Source: Paragorgia papillata
Taxonomy: Eukaryota > Cnidaria > Anthozoa > Scleralcyonacea > Coralliidae
NCBI GenBank assembly: GCA_035771165.1
Contig: JAWNZC010000001.1
Location: 806,001 to 870,000 of the forward strand
Direction: 5' to 3'
Length of the DNA: 64,000 nt
Shown here: positions 34,660 through 44,454 of the stretch, in pieces
Numbering within the stretch: position 1 is the stretch's first letter
Layout: each line of letters begins with the position of its first letter
Position numbers and translations under genes: made by a program
The notes under the pieces: generated by a model
Seen by the model: the letters and a program-made list of their open reading frames with translations, nothing else
Told to the model about the DNA's origin: nothing
Database searches by the model: none

Positions 34660-36513
34660 ACAGTAACCGTGTTATGATACGGACCAAAGTGTGTCGTGAC
34701 CAGCTTCATAAATTGGCCATTGGGACAACATTTTCGGCAAACCAGTTCGAGTGTCTTCGCCAGATGCTGTCATCCACCTGCCCTTCTATTATCCCAATTT
34801 CAGTGGCTTATACACGCTTACAACGATATTAGTGACTACCCACCTCTATGAAAATGCTTATCAAGGCTCTGGCAGCGTCTTCCTCTGTTTGCGGATTTAT
34901 TCTCCCTATTGATGCAGTCCATTCCTTATTGAAAGAAATTATAGCAGGACTTGATATCTCCCAGCATCCATCAAAATTGAACTTCCTTCAAGAACAATGT
35001 CCACTCCTTTTTAACGCATTGCACGAATTAAGTCCTCGTACGTTTCCCAGCAGCTGCCATGATGTTCACCGACTTATTAAAAAAATCGATAGCACCATTT
35101 CGTAATGCTTCAGTGGCGTTATCGTCAATTCCTGTCGAACTAGAAATGTCATACTTTCCAAATTTACCATATGTTTCTACTCGGGGAGTGTATACAGCTG
35201 ATAGCAATCGGGAAAAAGAGGAAATTTGCAATAAGATACCATCTCATTCGCTGTTTTTGCCTGGCGTTTTTACTATTTTCTGTCCACATGGTAATTTTAC
35301 GTGCCCTATAATTAATATTTGGGCGAAAATGTTCGCATAATATAACTATAATAATATTGAATGTTATAATTATGAATAATTTTAGCAATCCTGCATGGTA
35401 TAGTACAAGCAGAGTTAATACTGTGATATTAAAAATTTACAATCCTGGTTCTATGTGTATTACCAAAGTTTTAATATCCAGATTCCCTATCAGGATAAAT
35501 CACAGGTTGCCCAAACTCATGGTGTGAGCAGTTATGTATACAAGAATTTAAGTCCAAATGATAGAATATTTCCTCTTAATTGCTTTAAATTTTTTAAATA
35601 TAATGAAATATAGTGTAATTATTTCTAGTACAAAGTGTATTTGTCTTACTGATGTGGTTTCGGTGAGATTTTATAAACAGTCTGGGTCATAGCCATGTTT
35701 TATTTATATTAAAACGCAAAGAGGAAATATTCTATCATTTTGACTTAATTCTTGTATACATAACTGCTCACACCATGAGTTTAGGTGACCTGTGGATAAA
35801 TATACCGTTCCTCATTCTCCCTAAAAACACGAATAGTAGCTCATTTTTCATCGTCAATCAATGAGAAACTGTATTATTATTAAACGATTATTTAATATTA
35901 CGACTATCCACTAAATATGTTCAAAAAAGGAGTAAATTATGGTTTTGAGGTAATGCAAACCAGAGTCGCCAAATGTCCCGTTTACGATATTCAGAACTCG
36001 ATTTTCGACTGGTACGTTTTACGTTGTTCTTCTCAGGCTTTAGTTTTAATTTGAGTACGTTTGATTTTTAGCCAGATACCAACTGTTCATTCCAACTGAA
36101 GTTCATCGCACCTGTTATTGTTTTTAGCACCCAAAATCGTAGTTTACGACAACGCATGTAATCTACACAGGTATTGCCTGAATCGAGATCCTAATTTTTT
36201 CAAGAATACTAAGTTTCTCGTTGATCGCTTTCATTCGAAGAACCATTCTGGTAGGTAGTATTTGCGCACGTTATAAGTATATGCTATTCTATTTTTTATG
36301 TGTTATTCATTTGCAGGGTGTTCAGGCGGCTACAACATCAGCATGTACCCACAGTTTGCGAAGTTGAACAGCCAAGTCAATGAACAGCCGAATGCCTCAC
36401 TGCAACGCTTGCGTACCCAGTTTTCCTTCATGATGCAAGAGAACTTCATGAGTCACTGTAAATTTCACTTTTGGTTCATGAACCAGCAAGCCGTCCAGCG
36501 TTTAGTTGCTTAA
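34660..36513 (+). pseudogene. KDZ-type transposase-like gene, 3' part
   Basis: Plus-strand exons: 34660-35290 (KVCRDQLHKL… then, in shifted frames, SYFPNLPYVSTRGVYTADSN and FLPGVFTIFCPHG, ending at a GT donor), 35930-36011 (YGFEVMQTRVAKCPVYDI), 36128-36250 (APKIVVYDNACNLHRYCLNR … DRFHSKNHSG) and 36317-36513 (GCSGGYNISMYPQFAKLNSQ … NEQPNASL, stop). VYDNAC, FHxKNH, NxQxNEQ and FxxFCPHG are the conserved landmarks of KDZ (Kyakuja-Dileera-Zisupton) transposase cores. At least two frame changes between 34830 and 35060 show the gene is broken in the middle, while the last exons are still clean. Confidence 0.65.
35490..35805. repeat. Foldback repeat in a KDZ-gene intron
   Basis: Two arms of about 85-90 bp (35490-35579 and 35717-35805) are near-perfect inverted copies sharing ACTCATGGTGTGAGCAGTTA and GATAGAATATTTCCTCTT, separated by about 140 bp. 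Likely a MITE. Confidence 0.8.
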
Positions 36514-36912
36514 TGCAATAGTCATGCCAATGATGAAGTAGATATGTGGATGAGTCTATCTATTGTTACTGAGGCAATTACTCCAAAGTCATAAATGGTT
36601 GCATGGTTGCGTAATAAATGCGGGTCCGATTCCTGCAGACCATCTTTCTAACCCCTTTGGGTTTAACGTGAGTAAAATATCAAAGTCTGTCTGAATCAGA
36701 CTCCGAAGTCTCGTTGGGAAAAGAATGAATTACATCTCAATTCATCTTGTATATATACCGGTTAATTAATTCTATGTTAATTTTCAAGGTTTTAATACCA
36801 GTAAAGGTTTTAATACCAGTAGGTCGAAAACATGTGTAATTTTAAACAATTTGCTAAGAGCGTATTCATTGTCGTTTTATATTAGACGAATAAATAAAAA
36901 GCTGAATTAGCA
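36514..36912. other. Non-coding stretch before the satellite
   Basis: No gene. A T-arm-like GCGGGTCCGATTCCTGC at about 36620-36640 hints at a decayed tRNA-like sequence, but the other arms do not pair. Confidence 0.4.
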
Positions 36913-38216
36913 AGACTATAAACTATAAAACTTTGTTAAGATGAATTTGTGACTGAAATCAACTGATGTACAATATATTTGGGATAATTTTTTACTATTA
37001 CTATGCCCTGGTTATAAGATCAAATATTTTGACATGTATAACTACGCACGTTAATAATTGTATGTTACAATGTACAATACTTTGTTAAGATGAATTTATG
37101 ACTGAAATATAATCAACTGATGTGCAATGTATTTGGGACAATTTTTTACTATTACTATGCCTTGGTTATAAGATCAAATATTTTGACATGTATAACCACG
37201 TTAATAATTGTATGTTATAATGTATAAAACTTTGTTAAGATGAATTTGTGACTGAAATCAACTGATGTACAATGTATTTGGGATAATTGTTTACTGTTAC
37301 TATGCCTTGGTTATAAGATCAAATATTTTGACATGTATAACCACGTTAATAATTGTATGTTATAATGTATAAAACTTTGTTAAGATGAATTTGTGACTGA
37401 AATCAACTGATGTACAATGTATTTGGGATAATTGTTTACTGTTACTTTGCCTTGGTTATAAGATCAAATATTTTGACATGTATAACCACGTTAATAATTG
37501 TATCTTATAATGTATAATACTTTGTTAAGATGAATTTGTGACTGAAATCAATTGATGTTCAATGTATTTGGGATAATTTTCTACTATTACTATGCCTTGG
37601 TAAGATCAAATATTTTGACATGTTAATAACCACGTTAATAATTGTATGTTATAATGTATAATACTTTGTTAAGATGAATTTGTGACTGAAATCAACTGAT
37701 GTACAATGTATTTGGGATAATTTTTTACTGTTACTGTGCCTTGGTTATAAGATCAAATATTTTGACATGTATAACCACGTTAATAATTGTATCTTATAAT
37801 GTATAATACTTTGTTAATATGAATTTGTGACTGAAATCAACTGATGTTCAATGTATTTGGGATAATTTTTTACTATTACTATGGCTTGGTAAGATCAAAT
37901 ATTTTGACATGTTAATAACCACGTTAATAATTGTATGTTACAATGTATAATACTTTGTTTAGACGAATTTATGACTGAAATCTAATCAACTGATGTGCAA
38001 TGTATTTGGGATAATTTTTTACTATTACTATGCCTTGGTTATAAGATCAAATATTTTGACATGTATAACCACGTTAATAATTGTATGTTATAATGTATAA
38101 AACTTTGTTAAGATGAATTTGTGACTGAAATCAACTGATGTACAACGTATTTGGGATAATTTTTTACTGTTACTTTGCCTTGGTTATAAGATCACGTTAA
38201 CCACGTTAATAATTGT
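36913..38216 (+). repeat. Satellite array A (about 145-150-bp unit, about 9 copies)
   Basis: Tandem copies of an AT-rich unit recognised by AAGATGAATTTGTGACTGAA, CAATGTATTTGGGATAATTT, CAAATATTTTGACATG and ACGTTAATAATTGTATG. Copies differ by small indels. The array runs directly into Polinton-derived coding sequence at about 38216 with no spacer. The same unit forms array B at 60530-63953 in the same orientation. Confidence 0.95.
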
Positions 38217-38395
38217 ATGGAGAAAACGTGAACGTCAGTTTCCGTAACCTGCAATATATTCCTGTCAAGGTAAAGTCCTTCGAAACAACTGAAGTGAATA
38301 TAAAGGACGACAAAAACGAAAACGTGTCATTTGGCTTCGGGAAGTCGATCGTGACACTTCACTTTAGACAGCGAAGATCTTCGTATTTCATTTAA
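38217..38395 (+). pseudogene. C-terminal fragment of a Polinton capsid-type protein (first Polinton)
   Basis: An open frame with VSFRNLQYIPVKVKSFETTE and VSFGFGKSIVTLHF, ending RRSSYFI. In cnidarian Polintons a segment of this kind closes a minor capsid (penton-like) protein. The 5' part is replaced by satellite DNA, so only about 55 residues survive. It lies just before a small core-like protein gene on the same strand, as expected in that lineage. Confidence 0.55.
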
Positions 38396-38442
38396 AAAAT
38401 GACTTTAGACAGCGAAGATCTTCGTATTTCATTTAAAAAATG
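38361..38442 (+). repeat. 41-bp tandem duplication
   Basis: ACTTTAGACAGCGAAGATCT and the following 21 bases, ending AAAAAATG, occur twice (38361-38401 and 38402-38442), spanning the stop of the preceding frame and the start codon of the next. Confidence 0.95.
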
Positions 38443-38700
38443 AGACATACAATTATTCCAGACGTAAAGCAGTTTCAACAGCATTATTTAAGAAGACAAC
38501 AAGGTGGAAGTCTACCTGGTTTCCGAGGTGCACGTATTCAGAAAGGTTACGGCATTGGAAGTTTTTTTAAAAGTATTGCACGCTTTGCAATACCTCTGGT
38601 GAAACGAGGAGCTCAAGCTATTGGAAGAAGAGCTCTGCAAGCTGCAAAAGACGTTGGTGAAGATGTTCTAGCAGGGAAGAATGTAAAGCAAGCGGGACCC
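38440..38700 (+). pseudogene. Polinton core/minor-virion-like protein, 5' part
   Basis: The frame starts MRHTIIPDVKQFQQHY and contains GYGIGSFFKSIARFAIPLVK and RRALQAAKDVGEDVLAG. This is a Gly-rich, basic, amphipathic pattern found in Polinton and adenovirus pVI/pX-like minor virion proteins. After about residue 87 the open frame runs into sequence that is the antisense of the neighbouring ATPase fragment, so the 3' half was lost by deletion and the remaining codons to 38820 are not native. Confidence 0.6.
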
Positions 38701-38705
38701 TTGCA

Positions 38706-38923
38706 AGGCGCAAACCTTGGACAAACTGAATTCCTGGAATTAAGGTTTCTATTTCGCCGAACGTATCTTGATACTCTGTATAAAAATACACGATGTTTTC
38801 CGGAGGTGGGTCGATCATGATCTTAGCATAAGCCAATAACTGTTTCACAAAGGTTGTTTTGCCTGTCTTAGTACCTCCAGAGACCAAGAGACCAAAAGGG
38901 TGTGTTAACTGTATGGAATACAT
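38706..38923 (-). pseudogene. Packaging ATPase fragment (first Polinton)
   Basis: Minus-strand frame MYSIQLTHPFGLLVSGGTKT…: Walker A GGTKTGKT, then KQLL and YFYTEYQDTFGEI. This is the N-terminal part of the A32/FtsK-like genome-packaging ATPase of conventional Polintons. It is cut after about 72 codons, where it abuts the truncated core protein gene. It differs clearly from the ATPase of the second element (46685-47272). Confidence 0.65.
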
Positions 38924-38956
38924 GACGTAAATGAATACAGCTTACCAGGTACACTT

Positions 38957-39142
38957 CTATTTAATCCGAATGAATTCACGCAACTGAGTTAAAAGGGCGT
39001 CTAAAGCTTTGGAAACTTTGACTCGAATCAGAAAAGATTGTCTTTCTTGAGAAGAGAGTTGATGAATGACAGCTAAATGGTTTGACAATTTAAGTAACCC
39101 CTTTTTTCCACAGATGGGGCAGTCCTTACGCTTTCGAGGCAT
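38957..39142 (-). CDS. Small C2H2-like zinc-finger protein (first Polinton)
   Basis: Sixty-one residues beginning MPRKRKDCPICGKKGL and continuing LSNHLAVIHQLSSQE: one Cys-x2-Cys…His-x4-His finger followed by a basic helical tail. Small proteins of this pattern accompany Polinton genes in cnidarians. The frame is complete, but the element around it is not, so expression is doubtful. Function unknown, possibly nucleic-acid binding. Confidence 0.5.
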   Translation of the reverse strand: MPRKRKDCPICGKKGLLKLSNHLAVIHQLSSQERQSFLIRVKVSKALDALLTQLREFIRIK

Positions 39143-39531
39143 GACGTCAACTGACTGCCTTTGATTACTGCAATCACTTTCAATAATATCCCTATCCCTG
39201 TCACTCCCTTGCCTTATCCCCTCTTATCCCCACAGTTAAAAAAGTCCCTCTATGGACACTTTTTGACCCTGTCGATCCCTCGCCTTATCCCCTCATCCTC
39301 CCAGTTAAAAAAGTCCTAGGGACACTTTTTGTACCTGTTAATCCCCCGCCTAACCCCTCCTATCCCTCACCCCATAACGAGACAAATGAATAGTGTTAAT
39401 GAAAATATATAATTTTCCTATTTGCAAGCACACACAAAAGTTAACATCATTTACAAGCACACACAAAGTTAAAATCTAATTTTCAAAATCCATAAGGTAA
39501 AGTATCAAAAAATATTTACAAACACACAAAG
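39143..39531. repeat. Imperfect tandem repeats
   Basis: Two or three copies of a ~90-bp unit around CAGTTAAAAAAGTCC and GGACACTTTTTG (39160-39360). Further on are short duplications of CACACAAAGTTAAAATC and CATAAGGTAAAGTATC; the latter is a partial copy of the polymerase gene tail that follows. Confidence 0.7.
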
Positions 39532-40130
39532 TTAAAATCCATATGGTAAAGTATCGAAATTATTTAGAATGACTCGCTTATTATATACAATTCTGTAATC
39601 CTTGGTTTCACTCTTAGTCAACAGATCCTTATTCTTTCTATCACGCACAATCTTACTTGGAATATTTACAGAAACTGGATCTACTACATCGCACATAACA
39701 CCCAGATACACCATATCACACATAACATTATGGTTAATTTTTTGCTGGGTCCTAAAATTTAAGGTGATGCCCCTACCTTTGCACACAGTTTTACCTGTGT
39801 TCAGTTGATAACTACAATTTTTAGGGCCACCAGACACAAAGGTTACGATATGGTTACCGTCTAACTCATCGGTCAGTTCTCCCAAGTACGAATCGGTGGG
39901 TGGTTCCCATTCTCCTTCCTTCGACACGTAGATTATTCAGTCTGGGTCAACGTACAGCACGCGACGGTCGAGTTGTTCGAGGACACCATAGAGCTTCAGT
40001 CGTGCGTGCGCTGTGGTAAACGCTGCAATGACGACGTTGGTCTTCTCGCTGGTCATGACGAAATCGTCTGTGAGTTCGTAGTGTACCTCAATCAGTTCAT
40101 CCTTGATGAAGTTCGCATCAGTCTGGTTTT
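39532..40130 (-). pseudogene. C-terminal fragment of a Polinton family-B DNA polymerase (first Polinton)
   Basis: Read on the minus strand from about 40130, the frame gives IEVHYELTDDFVMTSEKT, AAFTTAHARLKLYG and LYVDPD, then a TGA, then IIYVSKEGEWEPP, DELDGNHIVTFVSGG, TVCKGRGITLNF and DYRIVYNKRVIL, ending TLPYGF. This is the palm motif C region and C-terminus of the Polinton polymerase. The usual DTDS signature is damaged (DPD plus stop), so the catalytic site is dead. The upstream part ends at a GT/poly-G tract. The normal protein is over 1,000 residues; about 200 codons remain. Confidence 0.8.
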
Positions 40131-40609
40131 AAATTTTTGTGTGTGTGTGGGGGGGGGGGGGGGGGGGGGGGCATATACCACCCAGTCTACATATACACAT
40201 AATGTTTCATAATAATTAAGATAAACATGGTATAACTGTACAGTACATGTAGATTTATGCCAATATGAAGTCACTCTGAATGCATTTTCAGCCAGTCTAA
40301 GACATTCATTTTCCTTTTTAAAACATCCATCACAGCATATCCATAGCCCCCCCCCCCCCCCTAAGCAATCCAAATATTTAACTTCTTGTTTTAATCACTA
40401 AATCTGTAATGTTGGGTAAACCACAATTGGCAGTAAACCAAATAAAGTAATACAGACATTGTTTTTGGGGGGTGGGTGTGTTAAACTTGGACTACTTTTA
40501 ACTTTTAATTACAAAATCCCATAAAGTTCTGCTAAAATTGATGTTCTCATGTCTGTTAGTATTCTGACTGAAATTAATTAACTAAATTTTACTCTTACTT
40601 ACATCTAGA
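40131..40609. other. Non-coding, with homopolymer tracts
   Basis: (GT)n leads into about 22 consecutive G at 40149-40171, and a C14 run lies near 40349-40362. The rest is AT-rich and without a gene. It ends at an acceptor-like CATCTAG before 40610. Confidence 0.5.
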
Positions 40610-41140
40610 TGTTATGGCAATCAGCAGTCTCTACAGGCAAGGAATCGCTCTCACCTTGCTATGTCATTTGAGAGTAAAGAAGAAGAGCAACAGTCTGCTG
40701 CTGGGGCTGGCACGAAAAAGATAAATCCTGTGGGGAATTTCACAGCAATGAACTGGGATAAGGAGGCAATGAAAGCTGAGGTGGCAAGCTATCCAGATGG
40801 TGTGGAAGTAAATTGGTCCGACCTGGCAAGACGACATAATTTAAGAAACACAAGTGGTGAGCTGGCAAAGAATGGTGGGCAAATAGCACAGGAATGGCTA
40901 AAATCTGTTGGTGTTGACACCAACAGATTTAAAAGATTGCAAACCAGAGCTGGAGGGAGAGTTCGACGAAAAAAGTGAAGAGGTGCAGGGGGAGAAATAA
41001 CAGTGGCAACTCCTCAGACGAATGCAGATGTGAAGGATGATTTAAAACAGAAAGTTCTGTCAGGAGAGTATTCAGTTGGGGAGTACACAAAGTACAATTG
41101 TTCAGCGGCTTTCCGTAAATCAGGTGATCACCGATCTTGA
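40610..41140 (+). pseudogene. Exon of a dispersed gene family, one in-frame stop
   Basis: After an acceptor-like CATCTAG, the frame reads CYGNQQSLQARNRSHLAMS … VASYPDGVEVNWSDLARRHN … GGQIAQEWLKSVGVD … RRKK, a TGA at 40976-40978, then RGAGGEITVATPQT … QKVLSGEYSVGEYT. The pattern (PDGtxVNWSxLAxxyxv) recurs in repeated cnidarian genes of unknown function, probably transposon-derived. The frame ends soon after 41140, where the homology appears to break. Confidence 0.5.
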
Positions 41141-41507
41141 AAATTGCGCCAAATTCAAAGTCTTCGCGGTGAATTAAGTACGAAGATACAGTGTTTGTCT
41201 CTTTATGCAAATATTTTTTATAATTTGCATACGTTTTATTATCTAATATGGTAATAAGTCTTATTCACCCACGTACGTGCGGATTTGTCAAAGTGGCGGC
41301 ATGGAAAGCAACTAGACTGGATCTCAATAAAATCAAACGAAATGACAATGAATCACCGAAGGAATACGAAGCGCGCAAAATGCAGAAGATTTCGGTAAGT
41401 TTGTGGAAAATTTCGCTGGAAATCAGAACTTTCAAATAGATATGGAAACGTTCCGTAAAAGGTTTCCTGACCTTCGGACGAAATTTAGTAAATGAAACTC
41501 TCGCAAA
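41141..41507. other. Gap with a short open frame
   Basis: The open frame at 41248-41439 (AAWKATRLDLNKIKRNDNE… up to a GT donor at 41395) may be another exon of the same dispersed family. No domain is recognised. Confidence 0.35.
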
Positions 41508-41885
41508 ATGGACGAGCGCGAGAAGTATCTCAATGCTTTCTCATCTGAGAAATGGAAGCAACTGGCAGCCGATAAAAAAGCTGAGCACAGACTTACTGAT
41601 TGCAAAGGCTGCTTCCACAGATCTGTCAAGCAGTCCTTGTTTCCAGTGGCATCGAAGCAATTCCTTGGCAGCAAAAAGGCCAGCCCAATATTTGTTGCTG
41701 AAAATATTTCTTCTTTGGTTACTCCACCATCATCTGTAAAATGCACCCAGAAAGAAGCTGCACGGTATGCAGAAGCCATCTATGACAAAATCAATCCAAT
41801 CTTTCAGAGTACGGTTAACATGCCTTTCAATCAGGCTTTGACAAAGGTAAAAAAGTTGGATCTTGATTCTAAAAAGTCAGGCTGA
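41508..41885 (+). CDS. Fragment of a dispersed cnidarian-type gene, function unknown
   Basis: A 125-residue frame: MDEREKYLNAFSSEKWKQL … HRLTDCKGCFHR … FPVASKQFLG … CTQKEAARYAEAIYDKINP. The combination of a YLxxFSxEKWxxL start and a CxxC pair is shared by many repeated genes in cnidarians, presumably parts of transposons. It lies about 100 bp upstream of the Polinton insertion. Reading continues beyond the stop in another frame, indicating decay. Confidence 0.45.
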   Translation: MDEREKYLNAFSSEKWKQLAADKKAEHRLTDCKGCFHRSVKQSLFPVASKQFLGSKKASPIFVAENISSLVTPPSSVKCTQKEAARYAEAIYDKINPIFQSTVNMPFNQALTKVKKLDLDSKKSG

Positions 41886-41997
41886 GAAAAAGAAAGAAGA
41901 GATTGTTACCGGAAGTCTAAGGTTTGCTTAGAAGAACGCTGGAAGAAAACTTCTGTCATGACGTAAATTTAACAACTGTCTAAATACAGTATGTATT

Positions 41998-42100
41998 AGT
42001 AGTACAAACATACCGATTCTGGCGATTTTTTAGATTTTACTTTAAAAACCGAGTTATCTCTTTCATTACAACACATCCGGTAATTTTAATTCATATTTTT
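41998..42100 (+). repeat. Left TIR of the Polinton
   Basis: About 103 bp, apparently identical to the reverse complement of 58596-58698 up to a T-run. It includes AACACATCCGGTAATTTTAA. A decayed polymerase tail next to it suggests the original TIR was longer, about 410 bp. Confidence 0.95.
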
Positions 42101-42203
42101 AAAAAATATGAATTTCCCCATTTCCCCCAAATTCCCTCATTTCCCTCAAATTCCCATTTTCCTAATTTTATGTTTCCGATTTCCCAATTCCCACAAATTT
42201 TTT

Positions 42204-42409
42204 TCACTCTCCGCTTTGCGCCTTTGCCCCCGCTATGCTCCGGTGCCCAATCGCTAATGTCTGAATTCCATCTTCGCAAATTACTTTTTTGTCGTCATTC
42301 GCCGAAAGCGCTATTTTGTTTACCCTTTCCGTGTAAATTTCATGCTGCCGGCTTCTGAATGTGTTCATTCCTTTTAGCATGTTCTTCTTGGTGAACAAAC
42401 ATTTTTTGT
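42204..42409 (-). pseudogene. Duplicate of the polymerase 3' end inside the left terminus
   Basis: On the minus strand the frame reads YKKCLFTKKNMLKGMNTF and then RSRQHEIYTERVNKIALS, ending before 42204. The first part matches the end of the PolB gene at the right terminus (YKNCLFTQEKLLKGMNIF, 58544-58597), and the remainder resembles the C-terminal tail normally found in Polinton polymerases, missing at the right end. So the polymerase 3' end was once inside both TIRs; the right copy then lost its tail. There is no start codon context, so it is not a gene. Confidence 0.75.
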
Positions 42410-42431
42410 AAAATAATGGTTTAAATAAAAA

Positions 42432-43207
42432 ATGAGTATACACTATGGTTTTGACAAATATTATGATAAACATAAAGTTACATTACCAGATCAAAAACAA
42501 TATAAAACTGTTTTTGATGTTAACATGTTAAAAGCTGTGAAATCCGGACAAGCCGATAAAGGAGTTAGAGTTGGTAGAGTGCAAGATGGGGAATACTCAC
42601 TTTTTCAAAATGAATACAGAAGAGGACCAATACCTGGTTTAGATTTTATTAAAAATACCAGAAAGTGTTTTATGATATTTAAATGTCCAGAAATGGTTAA
42701 TATATTAACATTTCTATATTTATCGTGTTACGTGTTATTGGCAACACCAACAATTCAGGAAAGTGGGCATACATTATTGGTAACGATAATGGTGGTTACG
42801 ATAAATTTATTGGATACAAGTCTAACACACTAAACCAGTTATCGTATGGAGGAGGCTTCCCAGTTAAAGAATATAACTGCACCATTCAAAGCGATGTTAA
42901 CATTCTTGATAAACATTTGATATCATGTCATTGGTTATTGAATGGAAGTTGTTTGTACATTAACGGTGTAAAGTCGGTAGATTCAGATTTTTCTGCAAAT
43001 CCAAGAAGTATTGGTGAAACATGTGGAACAATATTTGTTAACGACAGATTTACAGGAACCACTGGACCGTTATCAAAACCTTTTACAGGGGAGATATATG
43101 ATATAAAAGTAATTAGCGGATTTTTAGAAACAGATGATATAGTTAACATAAACAAAAAAATAATGATAACCCATAAAATTTTACAAGCGAGTGATGCACA
43201 AGCCTAA
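42432..43207 (+). pseudogene. LamG/concanavalin-like surface protein, one frameshift
   Basis: ATG at 42432 preceded by TAAATAAAAA. The first frame (MSIHYGFDKYYDKHKVTLPD … RRGPIPGLDFIKNT) leaves the coding frame near 42700-42710, and a second frame carries on (VIGNTNNSGKWAYIIGND … KPFTGEIYDIKVISGF) to 43207. The C-terminal half has the beta-sandwich pattern of LamG/concanavalin-like lectins (gxxxNGxxx…FxGeIydikVisg), used by many viruses as a receptor-binding or spike domain. About 258 codons in all. A single-base indel makes this copy defective unless it is a sequencing error. The spike role is an inference. Confidence 0.6.
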
Positions 43208-43217
43208 CTGAAAAATT

Positions 43218-43248
43218 AAATTCCTATTTAAAAGAATAGGAATTTTTT
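43218..43248 (+). terminator. Stem-loop with T-run after the lectin-like gene
   Basis: AAATTCCTATT, a 6-base loop, then AATAGGAATTTTTT. The same stem occurs at 44733-44764. It lies 11 bp after the stop codon. Confidence 0.65.
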
Positions 43249-43605
43249 GATATGCTTGTTTGGTTTTTTCTTACCAACATATCCAATCTTTATTAATTTG
43301 TAAACAATCGTTAGATTTTACCTTTTTGGATATTCAAGCTTATATTTGGTAATGTGGTCCTTGGAAAAAATTATATTATTTATAAACATTTTAAACATTG
43401 TTCTTAATGCAATAGAGAGTTTTTCCCGTTTTGGATGGTACCGAACCATCTCTATGAAAGCATAAATTTTTTAAGTGACTTAAATGGAATGAAAATTTTT
43501 TTACAAATTATACTTTTAAAGTAGGCATTTTGTTTTGAGTTATTGTATCCGTGAGTTTATAAACTATTTTATACATGTTTTATAGCTTTATTAAAGTAGT
43601 AAAAC
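43249..43605. other. Non-coding gap in the Polinton
   Basis: AT-rich, no gene. It ends in the leader of the next gene. Confidence 0.5.
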
Positions 43606-43623
43606 TACTATAATAAAAGAGAC
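43606..43623 (+). promoter_or_regulatory. Shared leader ACTATAATAAAAGAGA
   Basis: The sequence directly before the ATG at 43624 is repeated almost exactly before the ATG at 44455 (44436-44454). It contains a TATAAT/AATAAA-like core and differs from the TAAATG context of the structural genes, so it may be a distinct (early?) promoter, or just part of a gene duplication. Confidence 0.45.
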
Positions 43624-44410
43624 ATGAATGGAACATTAAAGTTTTACATTAACCAACTTTCACCAAAACGTGCAGAAATTTACTCAAAATCATGGTGGAC
43701 TATTGGTAATGCTATTTTTAAACTTTCTAAGGGGTGTAAGGAAGGTTATGATTTTTGGCACAAGTTTTCTGAACAGGATATAAAAAAGTATAACAAAAAT
43801 GTATGTGATAAGAAATGGGAATCTTTTAAGAAAAACAATTATTTTATTTCAATTAATACAATTGTTAATTTTGTTTACGAAGATGGTGGATCGGTATATA
43901 ACCCCAACCACAAACAGATGATTGAGGATGAAGAAGTAAGAAACCTTGTTTACGATGTGTTTTTACCTAAACTTTCAATAAGAAGAATGAGAAACGTGAA
44001 AGCTCTTAATAATTTATGTTCTGCATTATATCATATTTCATCAGGAAAGGATGAGGATGTATTAGATGATGTTTGTAAAAGGATTAAGGACGTAAAATTA
44101 AAAAACATATTTGTTTCATCTTGGAGACATAAATACTTTCCAGCTCAGTATGGATTAAATGATATTATTGATTGGTTAAATAATGGTGAAGATGAAAAAT
44201 ATCATAAACAAATAAAAAAATTAAAAAAATTATATTGAACATTTAACAAAAGAGTATTGTAAAATTCAATATTACTACTCCAATAACTTAGAATGGGTTG
44301 AGAAAACAAAGAGACAGTTAAAAAGAATAGATGATAAAGGTAACAAACCATTTTACCTAAAAGGTCATCTTGGAAATAGAGAAAAGAAACTACTTAAACT
44401 AAAAGTTTAA
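43624..44410 (+). CDS. Primase-C-terminal (PriCT_2)-like protein, frame slip near the end
   Basis: The first 204 codons (stop at 44236-44238) begin MNGTLKFYINQLSP and contain KSWWTIGNAIFKLSKG … YDFWHKFSEQDIKKYNKNVC … KKWESF. This WxxIGxAl…gyxxWxxfSxxxxKyxxxxCxxxWxxf pattern is the hallmark of the PriCT_2 domain found next to primases in large DNA viruses and mobile elements. In another frame (44229-44410) the coding sequence carries on (YIEHLTKEYCKIQYYYSNN …) to a TAA, so the original protein was about 260 residues; a slip occurred in A-rich DNA near 44225. No primase or helicase catalytic motif is visible, so it is a stand-alone relative of unknown role. Confidence 0.55.
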
Positions 44411-44454
44411 ATTGATTTATGGTTTTTAAAAAAATACTATAATAAAAGAGAGAA

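Noticed and set aside
36580..36650. tRNA gene
   Set aside because: Only a T-arm-like segment is present; the acceptor and anticodon stems do not pair.
36913..38216. Regularly spaced repeats resembling a CRISPR array
   Set aside because: The whole ~147-bp unit repeats, with no unique spacers, in a spliced eukaryotic genome. It is a satellite.
38620..38820. Fusion protein of core-like protein and an unknown C-terminus
   Set aside because: The C-terminal codons are the antisense strand of the ATPase fragment, produced by a deletion junction.
40149..40171. G-quadruplex regulatory element
   Set aside because: It is a plain G homopolymer next to (GT)n, likely a microsatellite; no gene depends on it.
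44200..44240. Two A AAA AAA heptamers as a programmed -1 frameshift site in the PriCT_2-like gene
   Set aside because: The downstream coding frame is +1, not -1; the -1 frame closes after a few codons. A simple indel is more likely.
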